A stretch of 64,000 nt of DNA, from NCBI GenBank assembly GCA_034003745.1, contig JAVEYA010000001.1, positions 1 to 64,000 of the forward strand. The letters are read 5' to 3'. The DNA comes from JAVEYA01 sp034003745 (GTDB taxonomy: Bacteria; Bacillota; Peptococcia; DRI-13; PHAD01). Positions 51,293 through 61,166 of the stretch are shown one piece after another; the first letter of the stretch is position 1; each line of letters starts with the position of its first letter. Below the pieces are notes generated by a model. That model did not search any database. It had not been told where the DNA came from and saw only the letters and a program-made list of their open reading frames with translations. The translations under genes were made by a program, and so were the position numbers.

Positions 51293-53119
51293 CTATTTCT
51301 CGTCATTAACCTCGTAATCGGCATCCACCACATTATCATCCTGCTGCGGGGCGTCCTGCTGCTGCCCGGCCTCCGCTCCCGCGGCGCCGGCCTGCTGATA
51401 CATTTTAGAGGTCAGCGCATGCAGTTCCGTCTGCAGGGTCTCGGTCTTCTGCCGGATGTTTTCCGAATCGCCCGCCGATACGGCAGCCTGCAAATCTTCC
51501 TTCGCCCGGTTGATTTTATCGGTTTCTTCAGCAGAGGCTTTGTCCCCGGCTTCTTTTAAAATCTTTTCCGTCTGGTAAATAAGGTTGTCGGCCTGGTTTT
51601 TGACCTCCGCCTCTTCTTTTTTCTGCTTATCGTCCGAGGCATGCTGTTCCGCTTCCTTGACCATGCGCTCGATTTCATCCTTCGCCAGATTGGTGGAGGC
51701 GGTAATCGTAATGTTCTGCTGCTTGCCCGTGCCCAAATCCTTGGCCGAGACTTCGAAAATACCGTTGGCGTCGATATCGAACTTCACTTCGATTTGCGGA
51801 ATGCCGCGCGGCGCGGGGGGAATCCCGGTCAGCTGGAATTTGCCCAAGGTCTTGTTATAGGCGGCCATTTCCCGTTCTCCCTGCAGCACGTGAATCTCCA
51901 CCGTGGTCTGGTTATCCCCGGCGGTGGAGAAAATCTGGCTCTTGGAAGTGGGAATGGTCGTATTTCTTTCAATCAGCCTGGTAAATACGCCGCCTAAAGT
52001 TTCAATCCCCAAAGAAAGCGGCGTCACATCCAACAAGAGGACGTCTTTTACTTCGCCGGCCAGCACGCCGGCCTGAATGGCAGCCCCAACGGCAACGCAC
52101 TCGTCCGGGTTGATGCCCTTGAAGGGTTCTTTGCCGATAATTTTCTTGATGGCTTCCTGTACCGCCGGGGTGCGGGTCGAACCGCCCACCAGGAGAACCT
52201 TATTGATTTTGGACGGGTCCAATCCGGCGTCTTTTAAGGCTTGGCGCGTAGGTCCCACCGTCGCCTCCACCAGGTCGGCCGTCAATTCGTCGAATTTGGC
52301 GCGGGTCAGGTTGAGGTCCAAATGCAGCGGGCCTTCCGCCGTCGCCGTAATAAAAGGCAGATTGATATTGGATGTAACCACCGAAGACAGCTCGTGCTTA
52401 GCCTTCTCCGCCGCTTCCCGCAGTCTTTGCAGGGCCATTTTATCATTCTTTAGATCCACACCCGAGGACTTCTTAAATTCCTCATTCATCCAGTTGACGA
52501 CCCGCTCGTCGAAATCGTCCCCGCCTAAATTATTATTACCGCTGGTGGCCTTGACTTCGAAGACCCCGTCGCCTAACTCCAGAATGGAGACGTCGAAAGT
52601 GCCGCCGCCTAAGTCAAAAACCAGAATCGTCTGGTCCTCTTCCTTATCAATCCCATAAGCCAGCGCGGCTGCCGTGGGCTCGTTGATAATGCGCAGGACC
52701 TCCAGGCCGGCGATTTTTCCGGCGTCTTTGGTAGCCTGGCGCTGGGAATCGTTAAAATAAGCCGGGACAGTGATAACGGCCTGGGTCACTTTTTCCCCCA
52801 GGTAGCTTTCCGCATCCGCTTTCAGCTTTTGCAGAATCATTGCGGAAATCTCCTGCGGCGTATAGTGCTTATCGTCAATTTTCACCTTATAATCGCTGCC
52901 CATTTTTCTTTTGATGGATTGCACGGTGCGCTCCGAGTTGGTCACGGCCTGACGTTTGGCTACCTGACCCACCAGCCTTTCGCCGGTCTTGGAAAAGGCC
53001 ACAACCGAGGGCGTTGTCCTGTTGCCTTCCGAATTGGCGATGACCACCGGCTCACCGCCTTCAATCACTGCCACGCATGAATTTGTCGTACCCAAATCTA
53101 TTCCAATTACTTTCGCCAT
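51293..53119 (-). CDS. dnaK: chaperone DnaK
   Basis: 608 residues. The Hsp70 ATPase domain has GIDLGTTNSCVAV, DLGGGTFDVSILE and LVGGSTRTPAVQEAI. The substrate domain and a helical lid with a Gln/Ala/Asp-rich tail (GQQQDAPQQDDNVVDADYEV) follow. Usual Gram-positive length. Confidence 0.99.
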   Translation of the reverse strand: MAKVIGIDLGTTNSCVAVIEGGEPVVIANSEGNRTTPSVVAFSKTGERLVGQVAKRQAVTNSERTVQSIKRKMGSDYKVKIDDKHYTPQEISAMILQKLKADAESYLGEKVTQAVITVPAYFNDSQRQATKDAGKIAGLEVLRIINEPTAAALAYGIDKEEDQTILVFDLGGGTFDVSILELGDGVFEVKATSGNNNLGGDDFDERVVNWMNEEFKKSSGVDLKNDKMALQRLREAAEKAKHELSSVVTSNINLPFITATAEGPLHLDLNLTRAKFDELTADLVEATVGPTRQALKDAGLDPSKINKVLLVGGSTRTPAVQEAIKKIIGKEPFKGINPDECVAVGAAIQAGVLAGEVKDVLLLDVTPLSLGIETLGGVFTRLIERNTTIPTSKSQIFSTAGDNQTTVEIHVLQGEREMAAYNKTLGKFQLTGIPPAPRGIPQIEVKFDIDANGIFEVSAKDLGTGKQQNITITASTNLAKDEIERMVKEAEQHASDDKQKKEEAEVKNQADNLIYQTEKILKEAGDKASAEETDKINRAKEDLQAAVSAGDSENIRQKTETLQTELHALTSKMYQQAGAAGAEAGQQQDAPQQDDNVVDADYEVNDEK

Positions 53120-53171
53120 TTAACGTTCCCTCCTAAATCAGTAATTTTCCTTACTTATGTTCATTTCTTGT

Positions 53172-53750
53172 TTACTTCTTGGCGACTTTGACCATAGCCG
53201 CCCGGAGCAATTTATCCCTGAAAAGATAGCCTTTGCGCAGCACGCCCGTAATCTCGTTATCCGCTTCCCCGTATTGGGCCGGCTCACTCATTACCGCCTC
53301 GTGCAGCGTGGGGTCAAAACTCTTGCCCAGGTCTTCTACACTGCTTAAGCCCTCGTTTTGCAGCACATCCAGCAATTGCCGCTGTATCATGACCACGCCG
53401 GAGAAAATCCCCTTGACTTCTTCCCCTTGATTCTGCACATTCTCCAAAGCCCGCTCCAGATTATCGAGCACCGGCAGAAGCTTCTCCATTAAATTCATGG
53501 CCCCATAGCGGGTCCAGTCTTCTTTTTCCCGCTGGATCCGTTTTCTGTAATTATCAAAATCAGCCATCAGCCGGACAACCCTATCGTTGGCTTCCTTCAA
53601 TTGCATGTCCTTGGAATCTCCCTGCGGTTTTTCCGGAGGCGCGTCGTCCAATCCGGCTTCATCCAATATTTTATCAACGATTTCGTCCATTTCTTCCGGC
53701 GTAGTTTCGCGGATATCCTCCCGTTCTACATGATGTTTCTTTGCATTCAT
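53172..53750 (-). CDS. grpE: nucleotide exchange factor GrpE
   Basis: 192 residues. The acidic N-terminal tail and coiled coil are followed by the GrpE head with the SFDPTLHEAVM motif and the VLRKGYLFRDKLLRAAMVKVAK end. Releases ADP from DnaK. It lies 12 bases after the chaperonin gene. Confidence 0.98.
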   Translation of the reverse strand: MNAKKHHVEREDIRETTPEEMDEIVDKILDEAGLDDAPPEKPQGDSKDMQLKEANDRVVRLMADFDNYRKRIQREKEDWTRYGAMNLMEKLLPVLDNLERALENVQNQGEEVKGIFSGVVMIQRQLLDVLQNEGLSSVEDLGKSFDPTLHEAVMSEPAQYGEADNEITGVLRKGYLFRDKLLRAAMVKVAKK

Positions 53751-53762
53751 TTTATCACCACC

Positions 53763-55328
53763 CTAATATAAATCTGTGTGTTCTTGTAATGCTTTGGTTT
53801 CTTTCTTCTTGATAATCGTATCAATGCGCAGGATCGCTTCGGCGACCTCGCCGGCTGCCTTCAGCGCATATTTTTTGACCAAGGCCGGGTCATAGACGCC
53901 CAGCTCCGTCAAATCCCGGATTTCTCCACTGTCGGAATCGATCCCCAGGGAGTCCTTACCGCTTTCTACCTGCGCGGCGGAGACGTCACCCAGCTTTTCC
54001 AGCGGATTGAAGCCTGCATTTAAAACTATTTGCGAAAAGGGCGCTTTTAATGCGGCAATGACACAATCCAAACCATAGGCCGCCATCCCTTTGGCTTCCC
54101 TTCTTAAAGACTCTATCTCGCGGGCTACGGCCAATTCCACCGTGCCGCCGCCGGGGATAATTCCTCCCCGCACTGCCGCCTGTACCGCCGAGGCCGCATC
54201 TTTGGCAATTCTTTCCCGTTCCCCGGCGACTTCCTCGGTAGAGGCCCCCACCAGGATGGTCGCCTGGGCTTTCGCACTTCCGCCGATAATGCGGACATGC
54301 TCCAGCTTTTCATCGAAGACAGCCTCTTGGGCTTGACCAAAATACTTTTCCAGCTCCGCCGGCGCCTTCTTTAAGGCGGACTTTTTAAGAAGCTTGGCGC
54401 CGCAGTGCTCCGCCGCCCGGCGCAGTTCCTTGTTCATCACCCGGGACAAGACCATAACCCCGGCGTCGGTCAGAATCTCTTCAGCCCGGTCGTGAACGCC
54501 TCGGTCCGCCAGGACAAGGTTCATCCCTAATTGCGCGATTTTTTGGATGTTCTCCTTAAATTCTTCCTGCAGCAGGATGTACCGGTTGAAACCGGATTCA
54601 GTAGTCAGCGCTTCTTCTTCAATTTCTTCCGGCTCCAGCGCGTCGTCTATAATCAAGAGTTTAACCGGGGTAAGCTGTTTGGGCATTTCCGCATTCAGAG
54701 GCTCCTTGCCGATAATTACGCCGGATATCACCTCATTAACTGCGCCAACTTCAGCCTGCACCAGCTCAGAGAGCTTAAACGTTACTTCTTTTAATTTCTC
54801 CGGGCCAATCAACCGGGCTGCTTCAATCACCAATTGGGCAATATCCGTATGGCCCCGCCCTGCTACCAACGCCACATCCCATAAGGCCGGATCATTCAGA
54901 TCGGAGATTTCCCGCTTCTTTTCATCCAGGACTTGCAGGGCCTTAGCAACGCCGGTACGCATTCCTTCAATTACTTTTATTACAGGGACGCCTTTTAAAA
55001 CCTGCGCTACCCCTTCACTGATCAGATGCCCCGCCATAATTGTCGCCGTGGTCGTACCGTCGCCGATTTCCGCCTGCTGGGCTTTAGCGATATTAATCAG
55101 CATACGCGCGGCCGGATGATTCACATCCATCAGCTCCAGAATCGTCACGCCGTCATTGGTGATGACCACGTTCCCGAACTGGTCGACCAGCATGGTATCC
55201 AGACCTTTGGGGCCCAAAGTGCCTTCCACGGCCTGGTTGACCGCCCGGATCGCATTGGCGTTGGTCATTAAAGCCGCCAACTTTTCATCCACTTCGGAAT
55301 TTGGCGCGGCCTGTTGTTTAACATTCAC
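53763..55328 (-). CDS. archaeal-type (group III, TCP-1 family) chaperonin
   Basis: 521 residues, GTG start overlapping the hrcA stop. It is of the thermosome/TCP-1 type, not GroEL: GTLGPKGLDTML (36-47), ITNDGVTILELM (56-67), GDGTTT (89-94), a built-in-lid apical region, GGIIPGGGTVELAVA and the GIDSDSGEIRDLTELGVYDP end. There is no GGM tail. In some Clostridia, such as Carboxydothermus, a similar chaperonin also lies in the dnaK operon and folds proteins without a GroES. Here it is under HrcA/CIRCE with grpE and dnaK. Confidence 0.95.
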   Translation of the reverse strand: MNVKQQAAPNSEVDEKLAALMTNANAIRAVNQAVEGTLGPKGLDTMLVDQFGNVVITNDGVTILELMDVNHPAARMLINIAKAQQAEIGDGTTTATIMAGHLISEGVAQVLKGVPVIKVIEGMRTGVAKALQVLDEKKREISDLNDPALWDVALVAGRGHTDIAQLVIEAARLIGPEKLKEVTFKLSELVQAEVGAVNEVISGVIIGKEPLNAEMPKQLTPVKLLIIDDALEPEEIEEEALTTESGFNRYILLQEEFKENIQKIAQLGMNLVLADRGVHDRAEEILTDAGVMVLSRVMNKELRRAAEHCGAKLLKKSALKKAPAELEKYFGQAQEAVFDEKLEHVRIIGGSAKAQATILVGASTEEVAGERERIAKDAASAVQAAVRGGIIPGGGTVELAVAREIESLRREAKGMAAYGLDCVIAALKAPFSQIVLNAGFNPLEKLGDVSAAQVESGKDSLGIDSDSGEIRDLTELGVYDPALVKKYALKAAGEVAEAILRIDTIIKKKETKALQEHTDLY

Positions 55329-56350
55329 AGCTTATTCATTCCTTCCTTTAAGGTAGCTGTTAAAAATTCCACAATGCCGACGGCTTTGGAATATTCCATT
55401 CGGGTGGGACCCAGGAGGCCCAGCGTCCCAATCAATTTGCCGTTCAGATGATACGTTGCCGTAATCAGGCTGCAATCTTTCATGACCTCATACCTGTTTT
55501 CGGAACCTATTTTGATAATTACGCCATTTTCTTTATCCGGCGACAGCACCTCTTTTAAGGCATTTTTCTCCTCCAGAAGTTCCAAGAGGGACCTGACCTT
55601 TTCAATTTGCTTGAATTCCGGCTGGTTCAGGATGTTCAGCGTGCCCCCCAGAAAAACTTTCTGCGCCTGTTCCAGCGCCAGCGTATCACTGATTTGTTCC
55701 ATCAGATAAGACAGGAATTTCATGCGGTCGGCCAGTTTGGCGAATATCGAATTCATCAGGCCGGTCTGCCACTGTTCCAGCGAGAGACCGCGCAAATTTT
55801 CATTCAACAAAGAGGTAAACGCGGCATACTCTTCCTCCCGGATGGATTCCGGCACCTCGATGACCCGGTGTTCCACATGGCCGTTCTCCAGGACAATCAT
55901 CAGCACCGCCCGGCCGTTTTCAATCGGCAGGAGCTGAATATGCTTGAGCCGGTGTTTGGCCAGCACAGGCGATAAGATCAAGGCTGTATAGTTTGTCAAC
56001 TCCGAGAGGAGTTTCCCGGTTATCTGAATCAGAGCATCCGTTTCCCGGATACGGTTTAAGAGTTCTCCGCAAATCAAATCCCTGGCCTCGTCGGCAACAG
56101 GTTCCTTCTGCATCAGGCAGTCCACATAATAGCGGTAGCCCAACTGGGAAGGTACCCGGCCCGCTGAAGTATGGGGCTGCTCAATCAGGCCCATCTCTTC
56201 TAAGTCGGCCATTTCATTACGAACCGTCGCCGGGCTGACGCCCAGGTTGTATTTACGGGCAATCGTGCGTGAGCCCACAGGATCTGCGGTAGCAATGTAA
56301 TCCAGGATGATTGCGTGTAAAATCATCCTCTTGCGTTCATCCATCTGCAT
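55325..56350 (-). CDS. hrcA: heat-inducible transcription repressor HrcA
   Basis: 341 residues. The N-terminal winged helix (ILHAIILDYIATADPVGSRTI; SPATVRNEMADLE) is followed by a GAF-like dimerisation domain. It binds the CIRCE element just upstream and so represses its own operon. In many Firmicutes, GroEL feeds folding state back to HrcA; here the group III chaperonin in the same operon could do so. Confidence 0.98.
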   Translation of the reverse strand: MQMDERKRMILHAIILDYIATADPVGSRTIARKYNLGVSPATVRNEMADLEEMGLIEQPHTSAGRVPSQLGYRYYVDCLMQKEPVADEARDLICGELLNRIRETDALIQITGKLLSELTNYTALILSPVLAKHRLKHIQLLPIENGRAVLMIVLENGHVEHRVIEVPESIREEEYAAFTSLLNENLRGLSLEQWQTGLMNSIFAKLADRMKFLSYLMEQISDTLALEQAQKVFLGGTLNILNQPEFKQIEKVRSLLELLEEKNALKEVLSPDKENGVIIKIGSENRYEVMKDCSLITATYHLNGKLIGTLGLLGPTRMEYSKAVGIVEFLTATLKEGMNKL

Positions 56351-56369
56351 TCTGGGGCCACCTCCCTTG

Positions 56370-56396
56370 TTAGCACTCTCCTTCTTCGAGTGCTAA
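56370..56396 (-). promoter_or_regulatory. CIRCE operator of the hrcA operon
   Basis: A perfect TTAGCACTC, nine bases, GAGTGCTAA. It lies 20 bases before hrcA. A TTGACA (56433-56438) with TATTTT 17 bases on, and a TATAAT touching the CIRCE, mark the promoter region on the minus strand. Confidence 0.97.
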
Positions 56397-56461
56397 TTAT
56401 ATCTCTTTAAAAATATCATTAACCCTTTTTTTTGTCAACGATATAAGGCTATTTTCATTTG

Positions 56462-56481
56462 GGGACAGGTCTCTCGTCCCA
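56462..56481. repeat. short GGGACAGGTC...GTCCCA repeat, intergenic copy
   Basis: This 20-base partial palindrome matches the copy at 57524-57543 at 18 of 20 positions. It lies between hemW and the hrcA promoter. Confidence 0.6.
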
Positions 56482-56541
56482 TTTTTATAGGCTCTCTTGT
56501 TAAAGGGGAGGCGCCAGGCGAAGCTGATGAAAGGATTCTTA

Positions 56542-57699
56542 TCAAGGCAAAAATTCCATGAAGACTACATTGGCCAAAAACAGTCCTTTTTTAGTGAGCT
56601 TTACCTGCGCGGGCGTTTTCTCAAGCAAGCCGTCCGCATAAAGCTTTTGCAGCGTTTCTCCATAAACGCTTTCCAGAGACTGCCCAAATTTTTGCCGGAA
56701 TATTTCTTTATTGACACCCTCTAAAAGCCGCAAGCCCAAAAACATCTGCTCCGCCATCGCCAATCTTTGGTCAATTGCTTCCTCCCCGGCGGTGGGTCTT
56801 CTTCCCTGGGAAACTTTATCCGCATATACTGCCAAATCCGCCTCGTTAGTGTAACGAACGCCTTGCAGATAGCCGCTTGCACCCGCGCCCAATCCGATGT
56901 ATTCGCGGTTTTGCCAGTACAGCGTATTATGCCGGCTCATCCTGCCGGGCTGCGCAAAATTGCTGATTTCATAATGATGATAGCCCTGCCGGGTCAGATA
57001 TTCTATCGTCTCTTCAACCATCCGGCGGGCTGTTTCTTCCGCAGCCTCTTGCAATTCTCCCTTTTGCCGCCGCATAAAAAAGGGCGTACCCTCTTCGATA
57101 TGCAGCTGATACAGGGATAGATGCTCCGGTGAAAGCGCCACCGCAGCCTGCAGATTCTTTTTCCAATCCTTTATAGTCTGTCCAGGCAGACCATACATCA
57201 AATCCAGGCTGATATTCGTAAAACCGGCTTGCCGGGCCAAGCGGCAAGCTAAAGACACATCCTGGGGCGAATGAATCCGTCCCAGTGCCTGCAACTCGCC
57301 CACAGAAAAGCTCTGTATCCCTATGGATAAGCGGTTAACGCCGCCTTCCTTCAGCCTTTCCAGCTTCTCCCGGTCTACCGTGCCGGGATTGGCTTCCGCC
57401 GTAATTTCCGCGTCAGGGAGAAATACAAACATCTGCTGCAATGACTGCAACAGATGAAATAGCTGCCCGCCCGCCAAGCAGGTGGGCGTTCCGCCGCCCA
57501 GATACAGGCTTTCGTGGGACAGAGGGACAGGTCCCTTGTCCCACTGATATAGCGCGGCTTCTTCCAGCAACAGCCGGACATAGCGCTCCTGCTCCGCTAA
57601 GCGCGCCGTCTCATCTGCCGGCACCACGTAAGAAGTAAAATCACAGTAGGGGCATTTGCGAACGCAGAAAGGAATATGCACATAGATCCCCAGGCTCAT
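56542..57699 (-). CDS. hemW: HemW-like radical SAM haem chaperone
   Basis: 385 residues. Radical SAM cluster motif CVRKCPYC has Cys12, Cys16 and Cys19, then GGGTPTCL and a HemN-type C-terminal domain. It lacks the extra N-terminal segment of true HemN, so it is probably HemW, which delivers haem, not a coproporphyrinogen oxidase. ATG overlaps the lepA stop. A short repeat found elsewhere in the window lies inside the gene (57524-57543) and encodes part of a variable loop. Confidence 0.93.
   Translation of the reverse strand: MSLGIYVHIPFCVRKCPYCDFTSYVVPADETARLAEQERYVRLLLEEAALYQWDKGPVPLSHESLYLGGGTPTCLAGGQLFHLLQSLQQMFVFLPDAEITAEANPGTVDREKLERLKEGGVNRLSIGIQSFSVGELQALGRIHSPQDVSLACRLARQAGFTNISLDLMYGLPGQTIKDWKKNLQAAVALSPEHLSLYQLHIEEGTPFFMRRQKGELQEAAEETARRMVEETIEYLTRQGYHHYEISNFAQPGRMSRHNTLYWQNREYIGLGAGASGYLQGVRYTNEADLAVYADKVSQGRRPTAGEEAIDQRLAMAEQMFLGLRLLEGVNKEIFRQKFGQSLESVYGETLQKLYADGLLEKTPAQVKLTKKGLFLANVVFMEFLP
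57524..57543. repeat. GGGACAGGTC...GTCCCA repeat, copy inside hemW
   Basis: The second copy lies within coding sequence. On the hemW strand it encodes about WDKGPVP in the loop before GGGTPT. The frame is kept. Confidence 0.6.
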
Positions 57700-59498
57700 T
57701 TATCTTCCAGACTAAGCACAGCGACAAAGGCTTCCTGCGGGATCTCCACGCTGCCCACCATCTTCATGCGCTTCTTGCCTTCCTTCTGCTTCTCCAGGAG
57801 CTTGCGTTTACGCGTGATGTCGCCGCCGTAGCATTTATCGATAACGTTCTTGCGCAGGGCTTTGATGGATTCCCGGGCAATGATTTTATTGCCGATGGCC
57901 GCCTGTATCGGCACCTCAAACATCTGCCGGGGAATCAGGCTGCGCAGTTTTTCCACCATGGCCCGCCCGCGATAATAGGATTTCTCCCGGTGCGCAATGA
58001 AGGATAAAGCGTCCACCACCTCGTTGTTCACCAGGATGTCCAGCTTGACCAGGCTCGACTCCTTATAGCCGCTCAATTCATAATCCAGCGAGGCATACCC
58101 GCGTGTGCGCGATTTCAGCGCGTCAAAAAAATCATAAATTATCTCAGCCAGCGGTAGCTCATATTTCAGCATCACCCGGTTGGCCGAAAGGTAATCCATA
58201 TTTTTAAAGACGCCGCGCTTCTCCTGGGCCAGTTCCATGATGCCGCCGACATATTCGCTCGGCGTCATCACCGTAGCCAGGATATAGGGTTCCTCAATCG
58301 TCTCGATTTCCTGTACGGTCGGAAGCTTCGTGGGATTATCTATCTCCAGGGTTTCGCCATTGGTCTTATTCACCCGGTACACCACGGAGGGCGCGGTAAT
58401 CAGCAAATCCAGCGAATACTCCCGCTCCAGACGTTCCCGGATAATCTCCATATGCAAAAGCCCCAAAAAGCCACAGCGATAACCAAAGCCCAAAGCCACC
58501 GAAGTTTCCGCTTCATAGACTAAGGAGGCGTCGTTCAGCTTCAGTTTTTCCAATGCGTCGCGCAGATTCTCGTAGTCGCTGGTCTCGATGGGATACAGCC
58601 CGCAATAGACCATGGGTTTAACCGTGCGGTAGCCCGGCAGCGGGGTATCCACGATATTATCCGCCGAGGTGATAGTATCACCCACCCGGGTATCTTTCAC
58701 ATTCTTGGCGCTGGCCGCCAGAAAACCGACCATACCCGCTGAGAGTTCTTCCACGCCGCGCATCGCGGGTGTAAATACGCCGACCTCTGTTACGTCGAAG
58801 ACTTTCCCGGTAGCCATCATTTTAATCTTCATATCTTTGGCGACTTTGCCGTCCACCACGCGCAGATAGGAAATGGCGCCTTTATAGGAATCGAAATGAG
58901 AATCAAAAATCAGCGCCTTCAGCGGGGCTTCCGGATCCCCCTGGGGCGGCGGAATCTTCGCGATTACAGCTTCCAGAATCTCTTCAATGCCGACGCCTTC
59001 TTTGGCGGAGGCCAAAATAGCCTCGCTGCAGTCCAGTCCGATAACGTCCTCCAGTTCCTGCCTGACCCGCTCCGGTTCGGCGCTGGGTAAATCGATCTTA
59101 TTGATGACGGGAATCAATTCCAGATCATGTTCCAGGGCCAGATAAATATTGGCCAGCGTCTGGGCTTCAATCCCCTGAGAAGCGTCCACCACCAGGATGG
59201 CCCCCTCGCAGGCGGCCAGACTCCGCGAGACCTCATAGGTAAAGTCGACATGGCCGGGGGTATCAATCAGATTCAAAAGATATTCCTGCCCGTTTCTGGC
59301 CTGGTAGTTCATGCGGACAGCCTTCAGCTTGATGGTAATGCCGCGTTCCCGTTCCAGATCCATATGGTCTAAGACCTGCGACGTCATTTCCCGTGCGGAC
59401 AAAGCCCCGGTATATTCCAGCAGGCGGTCGGCCAGGGTGGACTTCCCGTGGTCGATATGGGCGATGATGCAAAAATTACGGATGTTACTCTGACTCAT
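57696..59498 (-). CDS. lepA: elongation factor 4 (LepA)
   Basis: 600 residues from ATG 59498 after GGAGGAG (an in-frame start at 59510 lies on the binding site). Translational GTPase with AHIDHGKS (13-20), DTPGHVDF and NKIDLP, EF-G-like domains and the LepA C-terminal domain ending VGSVEIPQEAFVAVL. Back-translocates or remodels stalled ribosomes. Confidence 0.99.
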   Translation of the reverse strand: MSQSNIRNFCIIAHIDHGKSTLADRLLEYTGALSAREMTSQVLDHMDLERERGITIKLKAVRMNYQARNGQEYLLNLIDTPGHVDFTYEVSRSLAACEGAILVVDASQGIEAQTLANIYLALEHDLELIPVINKIDLPSAEPERVRQELEDVIGLDCSEAILASAKEGVGIEEILEAVIAKIPPPQGDPEAPLKALIFDSHFDSYKGAISYLRVVDGKVAKDMKIKMMATGKVFDVTEVGVFTPAMRGVEELSAGMVGFLAASAKNVKDTRVGDTITSADNIVDTPLPGYRTVKPMVYCGLYPIETSDYENLRDALEKLKLNDASLVYEAETSVALGFGYRCGFLGLLHMEIIRERLEREYSLDLLITAPSVVYRVNKTNGETLEIDNPTKLPTVQEIETIEEPYILATVMTPSEYVGGIMELAQEKRGVFKNMDYLSANRVMLKYELPLAEIIYDFFDALKSRTRGYASLDYELSGYKESSLVKLDILVNNEVVDALSFIAHREKSYYRGRAMVEKLRSLIPRQMFEVPIQAAIGNKIIARESIKALRKNVIDKCYGGDITRKRKLLEKQKEGKKRMKMVGSVEIPQEAFVAVLSLEDK

Positions 59499-59562
59499 AT
59501 ACTCCTCCAATGCAGACTGTGGATAAGCACTCCTTGGAGTACTTCTGAAAAGTCCGGTATAT

Positions 59563-61125
59563 TCAATGCCGTGGTCTTAACTTTCTTAAAAACAGTTTCT
59601 TAGCCAGTTCGCTTTCTTCCATTTTCAACAGCAGGGCCAGCCCGATAAAGAGAACGACGCCGACCGCGATGGCGACCGCTACCTGGATCACCTGGCCGGT
59701 TTTCGTACCCACGTCCAGGAAGGCTTCCAGCCAGGCCGCCGTTTGATACGCGGCCAGCCCCATGATCACGGAAACACCTGTAGTCTTCAGAAACGAAGCC
59801 AGCATTTTTCTGCCGTCAATGGAGCCGATCCGGATCCTTAACACTACCAATAGCCCAATCATGTTGACAATCCCGGCCAAAGAATAGGCCAGCGCCAGCC
59901 CGCCGTGCGCCAGTGAGCCAATCAGCCAGAAATTCAGCGCGATATTAATTAAGATGGTGAGAATCCCCACCGTCACCGGGGTCCTGGTATCCTGCAGGGC
60001 ATAAAAGACCCTGTTTAAAAGCTGAATAGCCGAATAGGCAAAAAGACCGATACAGTAGAATAATAAAGCGTAGGCGGTAGCTTCCGTATCTTCCGGCGTA
60101 AAAAGCCCCTGCTGGAACAAGAGCCGGATTACCGGCGTCCGTAAGGCCATCAGGCCGATCGCCGAGGGGATGGTGATAAAAAGAATCGTCCGTACGCCCA
60201 AAGACATGGTTTGCTTAAATTGCTGTTTCTCCTCCCGGGCCGCGTGCCCGGTCAGTGTTGGGAAGACCGCCACGGCAATAGCGATGGCAAAGACGCCGAT
60301 AGGCAGCTGCATAATCCGCTGGGCTGCCCTCAGCGCTGAAATCATTCCCTCCGGCAGCGTGGAACCGAGATTCTGATTGACGAAAAGATTGAAATGCGTC
60401 ACCGACAGGCCGATTAAAACGGGCAAAATCAGGGCGCCAATCTTTCTGACGCCGGGATGGTTTAAATCGATGACTGGCCGATAGCGCAGGCCTAAACGTA
60501 TTAAAGCCGGCAGCTGCACCGCGAAATTTAAGGCGGCGCCCGCTACCACGCCGACGGCGAAACCAACAATACCCAGATAAGGCGACAGCAGGAGGCCGAT
60601 GGCGATAATCCCGAAGTTATATAAAACCGCGCCCACCGCCGGCGCCATAAACTGCTGATAGGAGTTCAGTATTCCCATGGAAATGCCGTTTAGCGCCATA
60701 AAGAACGTCTGCACAAACATGATCCTGGTCATGCTTACCGTAAGCGCCATATTGACCTCGTCAAAACCGGGAACCAGGAGACGAATCAGGGCAGGGGCAA
60801 AAATCATCCCGATGGCAATGCCGATCAGCATTAAAATAATTATAATATTAAAAATCGTGCTGGCAACAATCCAACCTTCTTTTTCTTTCTTCGTGGCAAT
60901 CAAAGAGGAAAATACTGGGATAAAGGCCGAGGAGAGCGCCCCCCCTACCAGCAGGTAATACAGGAAATCCGGGATGGAAAAGGCTGCGTTATAGGCGTCC
61001 GTAAAACTGTTTTGCCCGAAACGGGCATAAATAACCATATCCCGCACATAACCGAGGATGCGGGACAGGACCATCGCTATCATTAAAATACCCGCCGCTT
61101 GGGCTACCTTTTTCCCTGTGGACAT
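59563..61125 (-). CDS. murJ: lipid II flippase MurJ
   Basis: 520 residues, fourteen membrane helices of the MOP superfamily. It starts AAGILMIAMVLSRILGYVRD and has the YALQDTRTPV motif typical of MurJ/MviN. It moves lipid II across the membrane for peptidoglycan synthesis, here perhaps also for spore cortex given spoIIP upstream. Confidence 0.95.
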   Translation of the reverse strand: MSTGKKVAQAAGILMIAMVLSRILGYVRDMVIYARFGQNSFTDAYNAAFSIPDFLYYLLVGGALSSAFIPVFSSLIATKKEKEGWIVASTIFNIIIILMLIGIAIGMIFAPALIRLLVPGFDEVNMALTVSMTRIMFVQTFFMALNGISMGILNSYQQFMAPAVGAVLYNFGIIAIGLLLSPYLGIVGFAVGVVAGAALNFAVQLPALIRLGLRYRPVIDLNHPGVRKIGALILPVLIGLSVTHFNLFVNQNLGSTLPEGMISALRAAQRIMQLPIGVFAIAIAVAVFPTLTGHAAREEKQQFKQTMSLGVRTILFITIPSAIGLMALRTPVIRLLFQQGLFTPEDTEATAYALLFYCIGLFAYSAIQLLNRVFYALQDTRTPVTVGILTILINIALNFWLIGSLAHGGLALAYSLAGIVNMIGLLVVLRIRIGSIDGRKMLASFLKTTGVSVIMGLAAYQTAAWLEAFLDVGTKTGQVIQVAVAIAVGVVLFIGLALLLKMEESELAKKLFLRKLRPRH

Positions 61126-61166
61126 TTAACACTCCTGCTTATCCAGAATCCGACAATTAGTATAAC

